This document shows positions 33,386 to 46,000 of a stretch of 64,000 nucleotides of DNA, in pieces. This stretch comes from Benincasa hispida. Taxonomy: Eukaryota > Streptophyta > Magnoliopsida > Cucurbitales > Cucurbitaceae. The stretch lies in assembly GCF_009727055.1 (NCBI RefSeq), contig NC_052354.1, positions 3,746,677-3,810,676 of the forward strand. The letters run 5' to 3'. Position 1 is the stretch's first letter, and every line of letters starts with the position of its first letter. The notes beneath the pieces were generated by a model. The model did not search any database, was not told where the DNA came from, and saw nothing but the letters and a program-made list of their open reading frames with translations. The position numbers and the translations under genes were made by a program.

Positions 33386-34510
33386 ATTACCATGATTGAT
33401 GGACAGAAATTTGTGCTTCCATACAAACAAGCCTCTCGATTCATTGCTTTATCAATCCCTTCTTACCGGATAAGGCCTTGCCATGTCTATGACCAGCAAA
33501 TCTCATCTAAACTCTGTGAACTCACTGATAGCCAAACGTTTGGGATTTTTAGAGTTAAATTCCAGGGGACTGAAATTTTTTCATCCTTCCAAAGTTTCTC
33601 GACTCCCTCCTATTGTGGATGGATTGAGATTTTCAACTTACCTCCTATTCTTGGAGCGACAAAACTCGTACTAGACGAACAGGGGAATAAATTTTTTGGT
33701 GGCAAAGGTGAAGGTCCAATCAAATGAGGTAAGTTTCATCCCTAATTGTCTTACCCTGCTTGTCGACCTTGCTGGAATTCCATGGACAATTCAGATCACG
33801 GGTACCGACGCTGGAAGACGCCATAGCCATCGGCCTGAAAATCTGCCCACTGAATCTTTGAAAATCAAGGAATCATTATTGCCGCAATTTTCAAATAAAT
33901 GTAAATCTCCAGCCATTTCCATAAATGTAATTGTCGGTTCCTCTCAATTTCCATCTTCGCAGCCATCTTCTATCACTCCAAAATTGGTGGAGCAAAATAA
34001 CTAGAAGTATCTCTCCTCTAAATTAAGTATACCAAATCAGTTGGCCCACCAACCCCTCATTTCAAACAATTTGGCTGCCACATCATCCTCCCCCTTTAAC
34101 TTTCCCAATTTTAATCAATGGGCCCACCAATTCCCCATCATCACAGCCGTGACTTTCCAAGATCGACCCACCACCCTTACAGATGGAAATAAATTATTTA
34201 CTAATCCACAAAGCTTAAACTTACCCAATATGGGTTCAGAAACTGAAGCGCGAAGCCTATTTAACCAGCCCACTTTCACCAAATAAAGACTTCAATTCTT
34301 ACCCATTGGACCCTGGTGTTTTCGGAGACAATCCTGATCAGTCCCACCAACGACCATTATCCAGTCTTCCCCCACCGTCGGAGGACTTGAACAACCATCA
34401 AAATCTACCGCTGAGAAACGAAATAAACTACAAAGCGAGCTCCAAAATCTCCATTCCTCAATACATTATGACAAATCGACCACCTTGGCCATTATGGAGG
34501 GCACAGATAT
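33386..34510 (+). pseudogene. plant L1-type LINE ORF1 (decayed)
   Basis: Frames at 33392-33727, 33483-33674, 33696-34004, 34041-34286 and 34306-34569 belong to one frame-shifted reading. It carries CGWIEIFNLPP, a pattern of the DUF4283-type RNA-binding domain in plant L1 ORF1 (GGW.....LP.HLW), then a Pro/Ser/Asn-rich tail (SSPFNFPNFNQW; LSSLPPPSEDLN). ORF1 proteins coat LINE RNA. Stops and shifts make this copy non-functional. The assignment rests on this pattern plus position directly before the endonuclease. Confidence 0.65.
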
Positions 34511-34514
34511 TGAT

Positions 34515-35446
34515 CAACGAAAATTATATCATGGAATGTTTGGGGCTTGAAACCCTAAGATTGTTCTGATGTGGATTTTTTTATGATTAAGTCCATCTGG
34601 AGTTCTTTTTTCATTGGTTGGGCTGCTCTTGATATCACTGACTCATCAGGAGGTATTTTAATTCTTCGGTGTGCTCCTGATTATGCGATTGATGAGCTAA
34701 TCACGGGCAATTATTTCATGTCTGTTCACATTTCTCTCACTGACGGACCCTCGGATAATATTTATCATTCAAATTATTGGCAGGAGCTTGATTATCTTGC
34801 TGGCTTGGGTGGTGACAGGTGGATTGTTGGTGGTGATTTTAATGTGACCCGATGGTCTTGGGAAAAACCTCATGACCATTACATATCTTCTAGTATGTGG
34901 GCTTTTAATAGTTGGATCTCTAATTATCAGTCACATGATCTACCTCTGACAAATGGGAATTTTACTCGGTCAAGCTATGGCAGTCCTTTTTATCTTTCTA
35001 TACTGCACAGGCTTTTGAGTATTGATACTTACCATGACAAGTTTCGGCCCTTGGTTGAGGATTGGTGGAACAGAAACCCCATCTCTAGATTACCTAGAGA
35101 CAAAACCAAGATAGCATTGCAATGAAGCTCCCATCTCTTATATCCCAACTCAGTCAACTTGATAAATTGGAAGATGATAGACCGCTTACTAATGAATAGA
35201 TCTCTTTTCATCGCCCTCTTTGAGAACAAATTGAATGTTTAACTGAATAGGAACATATTTATTGGTGGCAGTGGCAGAGGTGTAAGCTTAAATGGCTTCA
35301 TGAAGGTGACGAAAATACTCATTTTTTCCATCGTATTGTTGTTGCTCATAAACGTAAGAGCTCGGTCACTAAAATTCTCTCCCGAGATGGTCATAGTCTT
35401 GTAATGGCCAATGATATTGAGATTGAATTCCTTGATTGCTCTTCAC
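34515..35446 (+). pseudogene. LINE ORF2, endonuclease domain (split by hAT)
   Basis: Opens with KIISWNVWGL, the first endonuclease block of plant L1 ORF2 (SWNVRGL). About 50 residues are then missing and the frame goes on at 34571-35125 with SIWSSFFIGWAALD, SSGGILILR and WIVGGDFNVTRWSWEK (the GDFN active-site block of the exonuclease-endonuclease-phosphatase fold). Later shifted frames give WLHEGDENTHFFHR, the linker between endonuclease and RT. The frame is cut at 35446 by a hAT transposon and resumes at 38665. Confidence 0.88.
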
Positions 35447-35639
35447 TAGGGATGGGGTCAAACCGGGAAAATTTTTCGGAGCCCCATCCGAGGACGGGGT
35501 GGGGACGGAGATGGTATCCCGGACCTCAATTAATCCCCAACCCCATTTGATATATTTATATTTTTAATATTTTATAAATATATATTTATAATATATAAAA
35601 TAATTTATTTATATGTATGTTTATAATTTATAGATAGTG

Positions 35640-36490
35640 TTGTGAGTCCAATATTCAATATATAAATTCTAAATCTAAGCCAAAAATCAAGTTCAAATTT
35701 AAAAAATTAAAAGAAAAAAAAACCCTAAATTTTGAAAACACAAACATTGTGTTGCCAACTTGTCGTTCGGTGCGTTGGATGAGCGTGCGTCTCAGCGCCT
35801 GCCATCTGTCGTGAGCATTGGTCCGTTTGATTTCGAGTTCGTCTGTCTGCATTCGACTTCATTCAGTCCGTTCGTGAGTGTGAAGTTCAAGCGTCCGTTC
35901 GTGACCGTGAAGTTCAGGCGTCCGTTCGAGTTCGACTTCAAGTTCATTCAAGCGTTCGTCCATTCGATTTCGAGTTCGTTCTTCCGAGTTCGAGTTATTC
36001 CAAATTCGTTCAGTTCGAGTTTGAGTTCATGAAGACCTTTCAGGCGTCCGTTCGAGTTGGAGTCGCTGCCAAGCTCGCCATTCAACTTCCGAGAGAGGAG
36101 ATCTGGAAAGGTAATGCTAATACATGATATTAGTTTGAAAAATATTTTGATTGTGTTGTTTTGTTTTTCATTTGAAAAATAGAGACTTGTGCTGCTGTCT
36201 TAATCTGTCTGTTCAAGCTGCTGCCGTCTGAGATCTGTTGCCGTTCAAGCCAGTAAAAATTTTATAAAAATTAGTGTTTGTGTATGTTTGAATACTTTGA
36301 ATTTTAGGCTTGAATATGTTTGAAAAGTATGTTTGAATGCTTTTGATTTTGTGGTTGAATACATTTGAAAATACTTTGAGTCTTTGTGTATGTTTGAATT
36401 TTTTAATTTTAGGTTAAAATCTTTGGTAGGTTGTATGCTTTGAAAATTAAGTCCAAGTCTAAAGAGAGTTTTTTTTAATTAAATCTTTGG
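35640..36490 (+). mobile_element. hAT 5' non-coding region with GTTCGA-rich stretch
   Basis: Between the terminus and the transposase start. At 35820-36060 many 'cgtccgttcga' and 'gagttcg' words repeat irregularly. At 36270-36450 'tatgtttgaat.ctttgaatttt' repeats about four times. A donor-like 'ggtaatgctaat' at about 36110 suggests a spliced leader, which is common in Ac-like elements. Confidence 0.4.
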
Positions 36491-36494
36491 TAGG

Positions 36495-38620
36495 TTGAAA
36501 ACAATGTCTTCATCACCTTCTTCAAATAAAGATTCTCCAAGTCCAATTCCAAGTCCAACCCCAGATTCAACCCCAAATTTAACTCCATGCTCCTCGAATG
36601 ATGATAATTTGAATGTTGATAATTGTATTATTCTTGGTGAGGATATTGAGAAAGGATCTTTAAAGAGAAGATTGACATCGGTTGTTTGGAACCATTTTAA
36701 GAAACAAAAAATAGATGGAGTGACAAGGCAGTTTGTAATTATTGCAAACAAAAATTAGAAGGTGAAAGTAAAAATAGAACCAAACATTTGCATGACCATA
36801 TTAAGATATGCTCATATAAAGGACAAAAGGACATACGACAATCCCTATTGAATCCCAACAGAGAGAAGAACAATACATAGAGTTTATATAATTTCGATCA
36901 AGAAGCTGCAAAAAAAGTATTAGCTAGGATGATAATAAAACATAGATATCCTCTCTCAATAGTTGAGCATGAAGATTTTAGGGAATTTTGTAATGTCATC
37001 CAAACATTATTTAAGATGGTATCAAGAAACACGATAAAGAAGGAGATTTTGAAAATTTATGAGACTGAAAAGTTGAAAATCATGACATTGTTGAATGAGA
37101 TCAAAGGAAAAATTGCCCTTACAACGGACATGTAGACTTCCAACCACCAAACAGAAGATTATATGGCTGTCACATTTTGTTGGTGATAGTTGAGTTTTGC
37201 AAAACAAAATAATCAGGTTTATATATGTCCCTTCTCCACACACTTTTGAGATGCTTCATTAAGATGTAATGGAATGTCTGTTAGACTGGAATATTGATTG
37301 AAAATTGTCATCTATAACTGTAGATAATTGTAATACAAATGACTCCATGATTAATATGCTTGTTGATAGTTTGTGTGGAAACTTAATATTGGATGGGAGT
37401 TTATTTCATATGCGGTATTGTGCTCATATTCTGAACTTAATTGTGAAAGATAGGTTGGCAGTGGTAGGAGATGGGATCGAAAGAGTACGTAGTAGTGTGT
37501 CTTTTTGGGTGCATACACAAAAAAAAGAATGAGAAATTTGAGGAAACTGCTCGTCAGTTGAATGTTTAGGATGGTCAGATGTTGAGTCTTGATTGTTGTA
37601 CTAGGTGGAATTCTACATATTTTATGTTAGCCACTATATTGAAGTACAAGGCTGTTTTTTATCAATTAAAACAACGAGAACTAAAGTATAAGTGTTTGCC
37701 TTTGGATCAAGATTGGGTATTAGCAAAAGAGATATGTAAGAAACTGAAAATATTTCATCATGTGACTGAAATATTTTTTGGATCCAAATATCCTACTGTA
37801 AATTGAAATTGGTTATTTCTGAATGGACGAATTCTGGCATTCAAGAGATAAGAGACATAACTTCAAATATGATTTCAAAGTTTGATAGGTATTAAAAGAA
37901 AATTCATGAGGTAATGGTCATAGCTACAGTTTTAGATCCACGTTACAAATTGAAGTTGATTGAGTTTTACTTCTCTAGAATTTATGAGATAGTTTTTTTC
38001 TTGAGGTGGAAAGGATTAAAAAAAATTGTTCAAATTTGGAAACAGAATATCAGCTGAAGCATGAAGGTGAAGGTAATGAATATCGCTCTAAAAATTTAGA
38101 TGGAACATCACAGAATATAGAATTTGATGATTTTAATGATTATGACTTGTTTGTATCAAATTCTAATGATATGAATAAGAAGCAACAATTTGATGCATAT
38201 TTGGATGAACCTGCCTTACCTCGATCATCTGATTTTGACATTTTGAGTTTGTAGAAATTGAATGGTGTCAAGTATCCCATTTTACAAGAAATTGCAAAAG
38301 ACATATTAGCCATTCCGTTATCTGAGTACCTGTGGTAGGATTGTAAGCCCACATCATAACAAACTTCATCCAAAGACGATAGAGGCTTTAATGTGCGCTC
38401 AAAATTGGATTGCAACCGAAGATTTAACAGGTTAGTTTTTTTATTTTGTTTTGCCTCTTTTTAGCATTTAATATATTAATAAATATTTTCTTTTATTACA
38501 AATATGTGACAATATAAGGTACTAACACGGGAAAAGAAATGGTTAAACATTTAGCAACTGTTTTAGAAGACGCTGACGATTCTGATGAAGATGGCGTGGT
38601 GACTAAGGTATGCTCAAGGA
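36495..38620 (+). pseudogene. hAT transposase (Ac / RICESLEEPER type), decayed
   Basis: In order: Ser/Pro-rich N-terminus from ATG 36504; BED zinc-finger remnant VVWNHFKKQK followed in a shifted frame by CNYCKQKLEG and TKHLHDHIK; MIIKHRYPLSIVEHEDFREF at 36929; catalytic Asp block IALTTDM with a stop where TSN should follow; second Asp in ITVDNCNTNDS; CAHILNLIVKD; CCTRWNST at 37579; VLDPRYKLK near 37935; and the C-terminal dimerisation domain FDAYLDEPALPR..FDIL, KLNGVKYPILQEIAKDILAI. At least seven stops or shifts interrupt it. It would have cut and pasted the element. It is inactive here. Confidence 0.9.
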
Positions 38621-38664
38621 TTAACATTATTTTCTTATGACACTTTTTATTTTTTGTGGTCTAG

Positions 38665-39960
38665 CTCACTGAGAAAGAGGTACACAGGGCTATCTCCTCT
38701 TTGGGTTCTAGTAAATCTCCTGATCTTGATGGATATACTGTGAAGTTCTTTAAATCGTTATGGCCTATTCTTAAAGGTGACATTATGTATATGACAAATG
38801 ATATTTTTAACTCTAGTATTATTAATGCTTCGCTTAATGGGACCTTCATTTACCTTATTCCGAAGAAAATTGATTCAAAATTGGTATCTGATTATCGACC
38901 TATTAGTCTTATTCCATGCGCATATAAGATCTTAGCCAGAGTTTTATCAAACCATTTGAAGAATATCCTTCCGTCCACCATTATTATTAATCAATTGGCT
39001 TTTGTGGCTAATAGACAACATCTTTTTTGGCGAATGAGTTGGTTGATGACTGGTTTCAGAATGATAAAGTTAGGGTAGTTCTTAAACTAGATCTTGCAAA
39101 GGCTTTTGACATTGTTGACTGGTATTTTTTGGATGCTATTTTATAGATTAAAGGTTTTGGTCCTATTTGGCCATCTTGGATATATGGTTGTATTTCTAGT
39201 GCAAATTTTTCGATTATCATCAATGGACGACTTAGGGGTAAGATCATCCCATCCCGTGGAATTCGACAGGGGATCCTCTTTCACCATTCTTATTTGTTCT
39301 TGTTGCTAATTGTTTGAGTCGCGTTATGAATTATAGCTCTTCGTTGGGCCTCCTTACTACTCACTTTATTGGTAGATCATCTTTTATTTTGAATCAATTG
39401 CAATTTGCTTATGATACATTGCTTTTTTCCACTGCTGATTGTGTTGCTTTATAACATCTCTTTGATGTGGTTTGAATTTTTGAAAGGGCTTCCGGTCTGG
39501 CTATTAATTTTTCAAAGAGTGAAATTTTGGGGATACATATCAATGATGCTGATTTGACATGGTTGTTGAATACCTTTGGCTATAAGCTTGGTATTTGGCC
39601 TTCTACGTATCTTGGTTTGCTTTCAGAGGGGGGACTCGCATTCTATTCACTTTTGGCAACCGATTGTTAAATGGATTCAACACAAATTGCATAGTTGGAA
39701 ATATGCTTACATCTCTAAGGGAGGCCGCCTGGATATATCCAACATTCTTACATACTACCTACCTCTCTTTCATGTCCCGCATGATGTCATCAATATTCTG
39801 GAAAATTTATTCTTGATTTATTGTGGGAAAGGATCTCAGGGAGATGGTGGTATGCATAATGTCAAATGGGAGGCTATTCAGAGGCTTAGATTGATGGGTG
39901 GTTTGGGTGTTGGAAATTTCGGTTGCATAATTCTGCTTTGTTAGCAAAGTGGATTTAGTG
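38665..39960 (+). pseudogene. LINE ORF2, reverse transcriptase domain (decayed)
   Basis: Resumes with LTEKEVHRAISSLGSSKSPD and continues YTVKFFKSLWPI, FIYLIPKK, VSDYRPISLIPCAYKILARV and NQLAFVANRQ: RT blocks of plant L1 elements. Shifted frames follow with LDLAKAFDIVDW, which contains the first catalytic Asp. At about 39410 the expected F.DD block reads as LQFAYDTLLFS, so the second catalytic position has changed. At 39576-39944 a thumb-region frame reads VKWIQHKLHSWK and GGRLDISNILTYYLPL. Several stops. Inactive. Confidence 0.9.
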
Positions 39961-41051
39961 TTTTCTTCATGAGCCTAATGCTTTGTTGCAAGGTTTTATT
40001 GTGGCTAAACATTACTCCCCCTTTTGTATCTCTGGCCTTCTACTGTTCGAGGCGGATCCACACGTTCTCCTTAGAAGTTTAATTCACAGACTCTTGGATT
40101 GATTTCCTCTCGAACTCGAAATTGTCTTGGTGATGGTACCTCTATCTCTTTCTAGAAAGATCCCTGGCTAGATTGTGGTATTCTCTGTAATATTTTTCCT
40201 CGATTATTTCGTCTTGCGTTTTCAACCTGATTTTAAGGTGGCTAATGTCTGAGTCATTGAATTTGAAGCTTGGAAATTAGATCTTCGTCATAATCTTAAT
40301 GATCTGGAGACTAATGAGTGGGCTTCTTTGCCTCATATTTTATCATCAATCAAGTTGCGTCCTATTCCTGATTCATGGTCCTGGTCTTTGGACTCTTCTC
40401 CGTCTTTCTCTGTCAAATTTCTATTAAATGATTTTGTCGAAGTGGTTGAAACTGTCCAGGACCTCTACTTAGTTGGAAAGATTTTTATCCTAAGAAGATT
40501 AAGCTCTTCCTTTGGGAGCTTAGTCTTGGCGCTATCAGTACTGTGGATCGTTTATATGTCCATACATGTCCCTTTCTCCTTCTTGGTGTATCATGTGTCG
40601 GTGAGATGGGGAATCTCCTACTCACCTGTTTGTGCATTGCCCTTTTGCTTCTCGTTTTCGGCACATTGTTTTGGATGCTTTTGGCTGGTCTCTGATCGGA
40701 ACTAACAATATCTTTGATATTTTGGCATTCCTTCTGTTGGGACATCCATTTGGTGGTACTAAACGATTGATTTGGATGGCAATTACTCGTGCATTTTTTT
40801 GGATCCTTTGGTATGAGCACAATTGTTGTCTGTTCAAGCATTCTTTCTCATATTTTGATAGTTTTCTAGTTACAGTTCTATCTATTGCTTTTTATTGGTG
40901 CAAAGATAAGCACCCTTTTAATCATTTCAATTTATCTTACCTAGTCTCCAACTAGACATGTTTCTTATAATTGCCTTTTGGCTTTTAGGGTTTCCCCTAT
41001 TTCATTAATCAATTAAATGTTTCTCATAAAAAAAAACCAAAAAAAAAAAAA
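39961..41051 (+). pseudogene. LINE ORF2 C-terminus (zf-RVT like) and poly(A) tail
   Basis: Decayed frames at 40328-40705 and 40632-40955 give WSWSLDSSPSFSVKFL and, in another frame, VDRLYVHTCPFLL, the zf-RVT block at the end of plant LINE ORF2. A short 3' region follows. A-rich tail at 41027-41051 (two A runs split by CC). The minus-strand frames 40485-40841 and 40622-40837 are shadows. Confidence 0.8.
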
Positions 41052-41389
41052 TTATGTTTCTCTGTTCTATTTTATGTCACTGATTTAGTTGGGAGATAAT
41101 AAGGATTTCCATCTTATAGTTTGTAACTAGAGTTTAGTCTCTATAGTTTGTTAAAACTAAATTTATTTTTGAGGATTTTTATTATACTATAGGGACCATT
41201 TATGAGGTTTTATCAAACCATAATGGCTAAATTCTAACTTTTAAAACCATATGGACAAAATTCTAACTTTCTCCAAACCATAGAGACCATATTTGTAATT
41301 TAACCATAATTTATTCATTATAAAAAGTTAAAATTTTATTCCTAGTCCTTTTTTCTTGTAAATGAAGTCTAACTATATATGATGGTGTC
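41052..41389. repeat. intergenic, with half of a TTAAATTACAAATTT-type MITE
   Basis: The 'aaaccat(a/g)gagacca' and 'ttgtaatttaacca' words at 41210-41310 match the right half of the element at 43674-43975. A left terminus is not clear. Otherwise AT-rich with no frame. Confidence 0.4.
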
Positions 41390-42260
41390 TGATAGCTCCC
41401 TGAATGAGCTATCTTAGGGTCTCGATTCTCGTTCGTTTAAAATGATTAGTGAGTTTAAATGTCTATATTTGTAGGAATTCGAGTACTACATACATTTTGG
41501 AGTATTATGGACCATTCGGGGATGATTTGGAACTATTAGGAGTTTAACAAAGCATCTGAGGCTTCAAGGGACTCAAAATGAGGAAAATACCTCCAAAGGT
41601 CCTAGCATCGTGTGGCACTAGGAGAAGCGTGAAACCCAGAAGGAAAAAAAAGAAAAAAAAAATAGGACAACATCGCGAATACTGCCTTGTGGCACCACAA
41701 CGTTGTCTGAAGTCCCAACAGATGTGTGCGCACTGCAGAAACTCACCCAACCCATAGAACTACATCGCCGCAATGCTCTCGATGGGGCTTATACCTCATT
41801 TTTCATTCTACAATTGAAGGAGATTGTCCGTTCTTTTCAGTATTTCCTTAGTTTTAGATTGTATGTCAGCTCATATTGACGAGTCTTGATTACTTCCTTG
41901 CGGTCTGTATTCTTTGCTGGTTATGTTTTTAGTGTAAGGAATTTTGGATGAACCCACTTGTAATTATGTGAGAATTCCAAGTTTAGTGCATATTTCTATC
42001 CCTCAACATCTCTATCTTTTGCTTGTATTCTTTACGTTGTTTGAATGATTAAAAGGGACACACCAAATCATTTATGCATGCTAATTGTTAGAAAATTCCA
42101 CTTACATTGTAATCGTTGTGTTGCTATCAATGTAGCAAGGGTCATCTCATGGATGTGTGACGTTGTAGTGTTTCTGGACTCACATAGTTATCAACTAGTT
42201 AATTGACATTACAGTTACTATGATCATGGTTTAGTCTTAGAACTTAATGCATACTTGTGT
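41390..42260 (+). mobile_element. old LTR related to the 59376 gypsy family
   Basis: Starts TGATAGCTCCCTGAATGAGCTATC. This is the same TG-plus-hairpin opening as the LTRs at 59376 and 63522. It shares 'tatttgtaggaattcgagta' with their 'attttgtaggaaccgag', and the same kind of 'gcaatgctctcg' words. The right end is not certain. A solo or truncated LTR is the best reading. Confidence 0.45.
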
Positions 42261-42296
42261 TTGAATATAAAAGAAAATTAAGGCAAATTTACAGAC

Positions 42297-42318
42297 ATAT
42301 ATATATAGAAGAAAACAA

Positions 42319-42349
<31 letters not shown>

Positions 42350-42358
42350 AGATATATT
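42297..42358. repeat. (TA)n / (GATATA)n microsatellite
   Basis: Alternating TA run followed by five GATATA units, just downstream of the TNL stop codon. Confidence 0.9.
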
Positions 42359-42496
42359 TCATTTATAAATATTAATTGTTTTAAAGATGATAGCATCTCA
42401 CAAAACCACAACTAAGTAAAGAAACAAAAAAGGTTATTGATACAAAACCAAACACTTGAAAGATAAAGTTCACAGTTCATCTTTTGTCCAATGTCA

Positions 42497-43048
42497 TCAT
42501 TGAATTTGAGGCCCCTTTCCTTTGTGGCTAGTGGAGGATGGAACAGCTGACTCCATTATCATCTTATCAATCATCATCCTTTCATGTTTATGTATCAGAT
42601 GAAGACTACAATTCTTCACTCCAAATAGCTCATAACAACTAGTTTCAAGTGTAATTTGAAACTGGGTGCAATAATGCCAATTGATATCAAATCCATTAAG
42701 GGGAATGTAAGAGAGCCAAATGAACTGTGAAGCATATTCACTCAAGAGTTTTTGTTGAGATACAAAGTGACAGTGCTCTTGCAAAATTTGATATGAGTCA
42801 ACTTTGAATTTGCATATGAGATCCACAACTTTTGTATACCTCTCTTGTTCTGGAATAATGTCATTTAGTTTTCTTCTTTTCTTGTCCACAACCACAAGAG
42901 CACACACAGCAAGACCTACACTGTCACGAAAATTTTCCAAATATTGTGGTAACTTTATTTCAGTCATGTTTCCTCTGCTTTGACTGGTGAAAAATTTTGG
43001 GATCTTATCACCACGTAGAAGAAGATCAAACTTACTTCCAAATCTTTC
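42497..43048 (-). CDS. TNL exon 7: C-JID-like module 3 and C-terminus
   Basis: Residues 1451-1633. It has GDKIPKFFTSQSRGN, the clearest match to the C-JID opening (EIPEWF.HQS.G). Then come VGLAVCALVVVDKK, FIWLSYIPLNGFDI and GVKNCSLHLIHKH. It ends with a Ser/Lys-rich tail before TGA. The reading frame to 43132 includes intron sequence upstream of the acceptor TTACAG at 43049-43054. Confidence 0.9.
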   Translation of the reverse strand, partial: ERFGSKFDLLLRGDKIPKFFTSQSRGNMTEIKLPQYLENFRDSVGLAVCALVVVDKKRRKLNDIIPEQERYTKVVDLICKFKVDSYQILQEHCHFVSQQKLLSEYASQFIWLSYIPLNGFDINWHYCTQFQITLETSCYELFGVKNCSLHLIHKHERMMIDKMIMESAVPSSTSHKGKGPQIQ

Positions 43049-46000
43049 CTGTAATAATATGAAATCAACGAAATAAATGTTATGACAGAAAGAAATTCGA
43101 AAAACAGAAAATAAAAAACCAAAAGAAATCAATATAGAGATTTACGTGATTCACTAACAGTGTGTTAGCTATATCCACGAACAGAGGGAGAGAACAATTT
43201 ATAATTAGAGAGAAATATCAAATAATACAAATTACAAATGTACCAATAAAGTTAGAGGGTTTATATATGACACCTCCATGCTTGGTCATTTGGAGCACCA
43301 GATAAAAGATTCAACGCATTGCAACAGTAAATACATAATATCTATGTTTTATGAAGAAAAAAGACAAACTATTTGAGAAAATGAAATCGATAAGAAAAAT
43401 AAATATTGTAGAAGCAATAATCAAACTCTCAATGTTTGTTAGAAAAAGAGAGGACAATGGAAAGTGAGTAAAATGGATGAATAAACTTCATATTCATGTA
43501 GAAACTTTTGATGATACAAACTTTACAAGGAAGTTCACCTTTATATATGTAGTATGTAGCTGGGGATCTCAACTTCCTTTAGGAGATCCTAATTTCAGAT
43601 CTTCACGTTACATCTATTATAATATTCTAAAACAAATATTGTGTTGACAATAAATCAAGGACTGAATTTTTTTGGTTAAATTACAAATTTGATAAGTTAA
43701 AATTTAACATTGTTGGGAATGCAATCAAAGTTACATTGGATATATATGAATTTTTTTGGGTGAAACCAAAAACAAAGTTATAAGGTTTATGCTCAAAGTG
43801 GACAATATCATACCAATGTGGAGATATTTGGAGATTCGTTGTCCCTAACAAGTCTCTATAGTTTGATAGAGTTATCAAATCATGAAGACTATTTTTGAAA
43901 TTTTATCAAACCATAAAAACTAAATTCGAACTTTATCTCCAAATTATAGGGATGAAATTTGTAATTTAAATAGGAGACTGTTCGAGAGTCTAGAGAACAT
44001 AACATAAAAAATATACTAAAGTTCATAACTCAACAGACATAAAAGACAAAGATATAGAGAGAGAAATAAACCTGGATGGACTTATGGAAGAATGGGTGTG
44101 GGAAACTTCCATGTAAAAGGTGCTCAACTGAAAGACTTGAAGCAATACAAGTTGAAGCAGTAGTTGGTTTTTGATTCTTCACAGGGTTATTTCGAGGCAA
44201 TGAGATTGTATACCAATGTGTATTAATCATTTTCAAATGATATTCCACAATTTGTTGGTTGTAATATTCATAAAGCTCATCCCCACTCTTCACTATGCAA
44301 TTCACGATTGTGTGAATAAGTCCTTCAACATTTTGCTGATAAACTAAACGAGCTCCACATAACTCAACTCGCATTCTTTCACTATTAGTATTGAAATTAA
44401 TGTAAACATGGTTGGATGAAGAAGACTTTAGTTCATCATAAGGATACCAATTATACCGTGGTTCAAACACAATAAACAGTATTTGATTTGAATACTCTGC
44501 AACCTCCTTAGGGATAGAGTGCCTTTGGGTGGATATAATCTTTTCCTTTGTTTGTATTTCATACTCAAAGCAATAACAAGAAGCTTTCTTGGAAATCGAG
44601 AAGACGACGAACATTGCCAACCCCATCCACTTCTTGTCTTTGTCTATATTTACAGGAATCTTCACTGCTACTTTGTCTTTCTTGTTCTGATTTTTGAACC
44701 ATCCAAAAAATTTTGTTTGTGGGAAGAAGTATTTCATGTAGTAACGCTTTTTTTCCTGCAAGATATACAAAAATTGACAGGGTGATAGGAATATAATGAG
44801 TTAAAAGAATATTTTTGGGGCCGTTTGGGGCAATAAGTTGAGTTGTGAAGTACAGGAGTTGTACCTCCTAGGACCCATGGTGTAAAGAGTTAATAAATGT
44901 TTTTAGTTGTGGGGCCCATGAACTCCTTAGACCAAATAAAGAGTGGAATTCACAACTACTCTCCCAACACATTGAGCCAAACACCCTCTTAAATTTTACA
45001 TGTACTTCTTATTAAACAAATAATACGATTTTAATGTTAGGCTTTATAACAAATACTTTTGTACTTTTCCTTTTGTTTCAAAAATACCCCTATAGTTTCA
45101 AAAGTTGCAATATTACCCCTCAACATTTCGTAAATATTTCAAAACTGCCCTTAAAATATAAGTGCTTTAAAAGTTCAAACAAAAATCGAGACTTAGCTAG
45201 AATTGTGTGGTGATAACTTAAAACGATATGGTGATCCAAAATTTCATCTTAGGTCATCTACCACACCATTTTATATCTCAATTTCCATCTAAAATTCTAA
45301 AGAATTTCTATTCCTAGGGTGTTTTTGAAACGTTTATAAAAGCTCAAAAGTAATATTGTCATTTTTAAAAGTATAGGAGTATTTTTTTAAAACAAATGAA
45401 AAAGTTTGGTTGTATTTTATATAATTTAACCTTAATATTATTCAAAGGAGACTAACCTCGAACATTATCCCCAGTATTGCTCTGAGGTTCATCCTTAGCA
45501 AAAATGTTGAATCATCAGATTCAAATGTATAGGATGAAAAGTCATCCTTTGCAACCTCAAGTTCATCACACCTACATTCACTATTATGATCATTATGTTG
45601 TCGAATCATGGTGCAGAAATTGCGTTTAGAGCAATAACGTTTAGCGAACAACTTTGCCAAATACTCTGATACATTTGGCCAGGAGAGTAAAGATGAAACA
45701 CCACATGCTTTGATTTTGACCTTGCTTGCATCGATATGATCACAAAAATAACTAATTGTAGCCTTGATAGAGCAACATCTTTGAACCATCAAACTATGAT
45801 GTATAAACATCCAAATCGGTATGTATGCTACCCAAAAGAATCTTGTAGCTTTAAATTGGGACATCTCATAACCCATTGTCCCACCAGAACATTTCCCATC
45901 AATTTCAAAGCTAACTGAGAATCTTCCAAGTGCAAGATGATCTAAATTTTGTGGAAATTCAATGTTTGTTGAGAGGAAAACTCCACAAACATTGCTTAGA

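Larger units (their letters stand above)
35447..38664 (+). mobile_element. hAT (Ac-like) transposon inserted in the LINE, 3' end lost
   Basis: The left end TAGGGATGGGGTCAAACCGG (35447-35466) resembles Ac/Tag-type hAT termini. The interior holds an Ac-family transposase. No inverted copy of this terminus is found before the LINE resumes at 38665, and about 40 codons of the LINE are missing at the junction. So a deletion probably removed the hAT right end with some LINE sequence. The flanks 'gctcttcac' and 'tagctcac' are only a vague 8-bp duplication. Confidence 0.8.
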
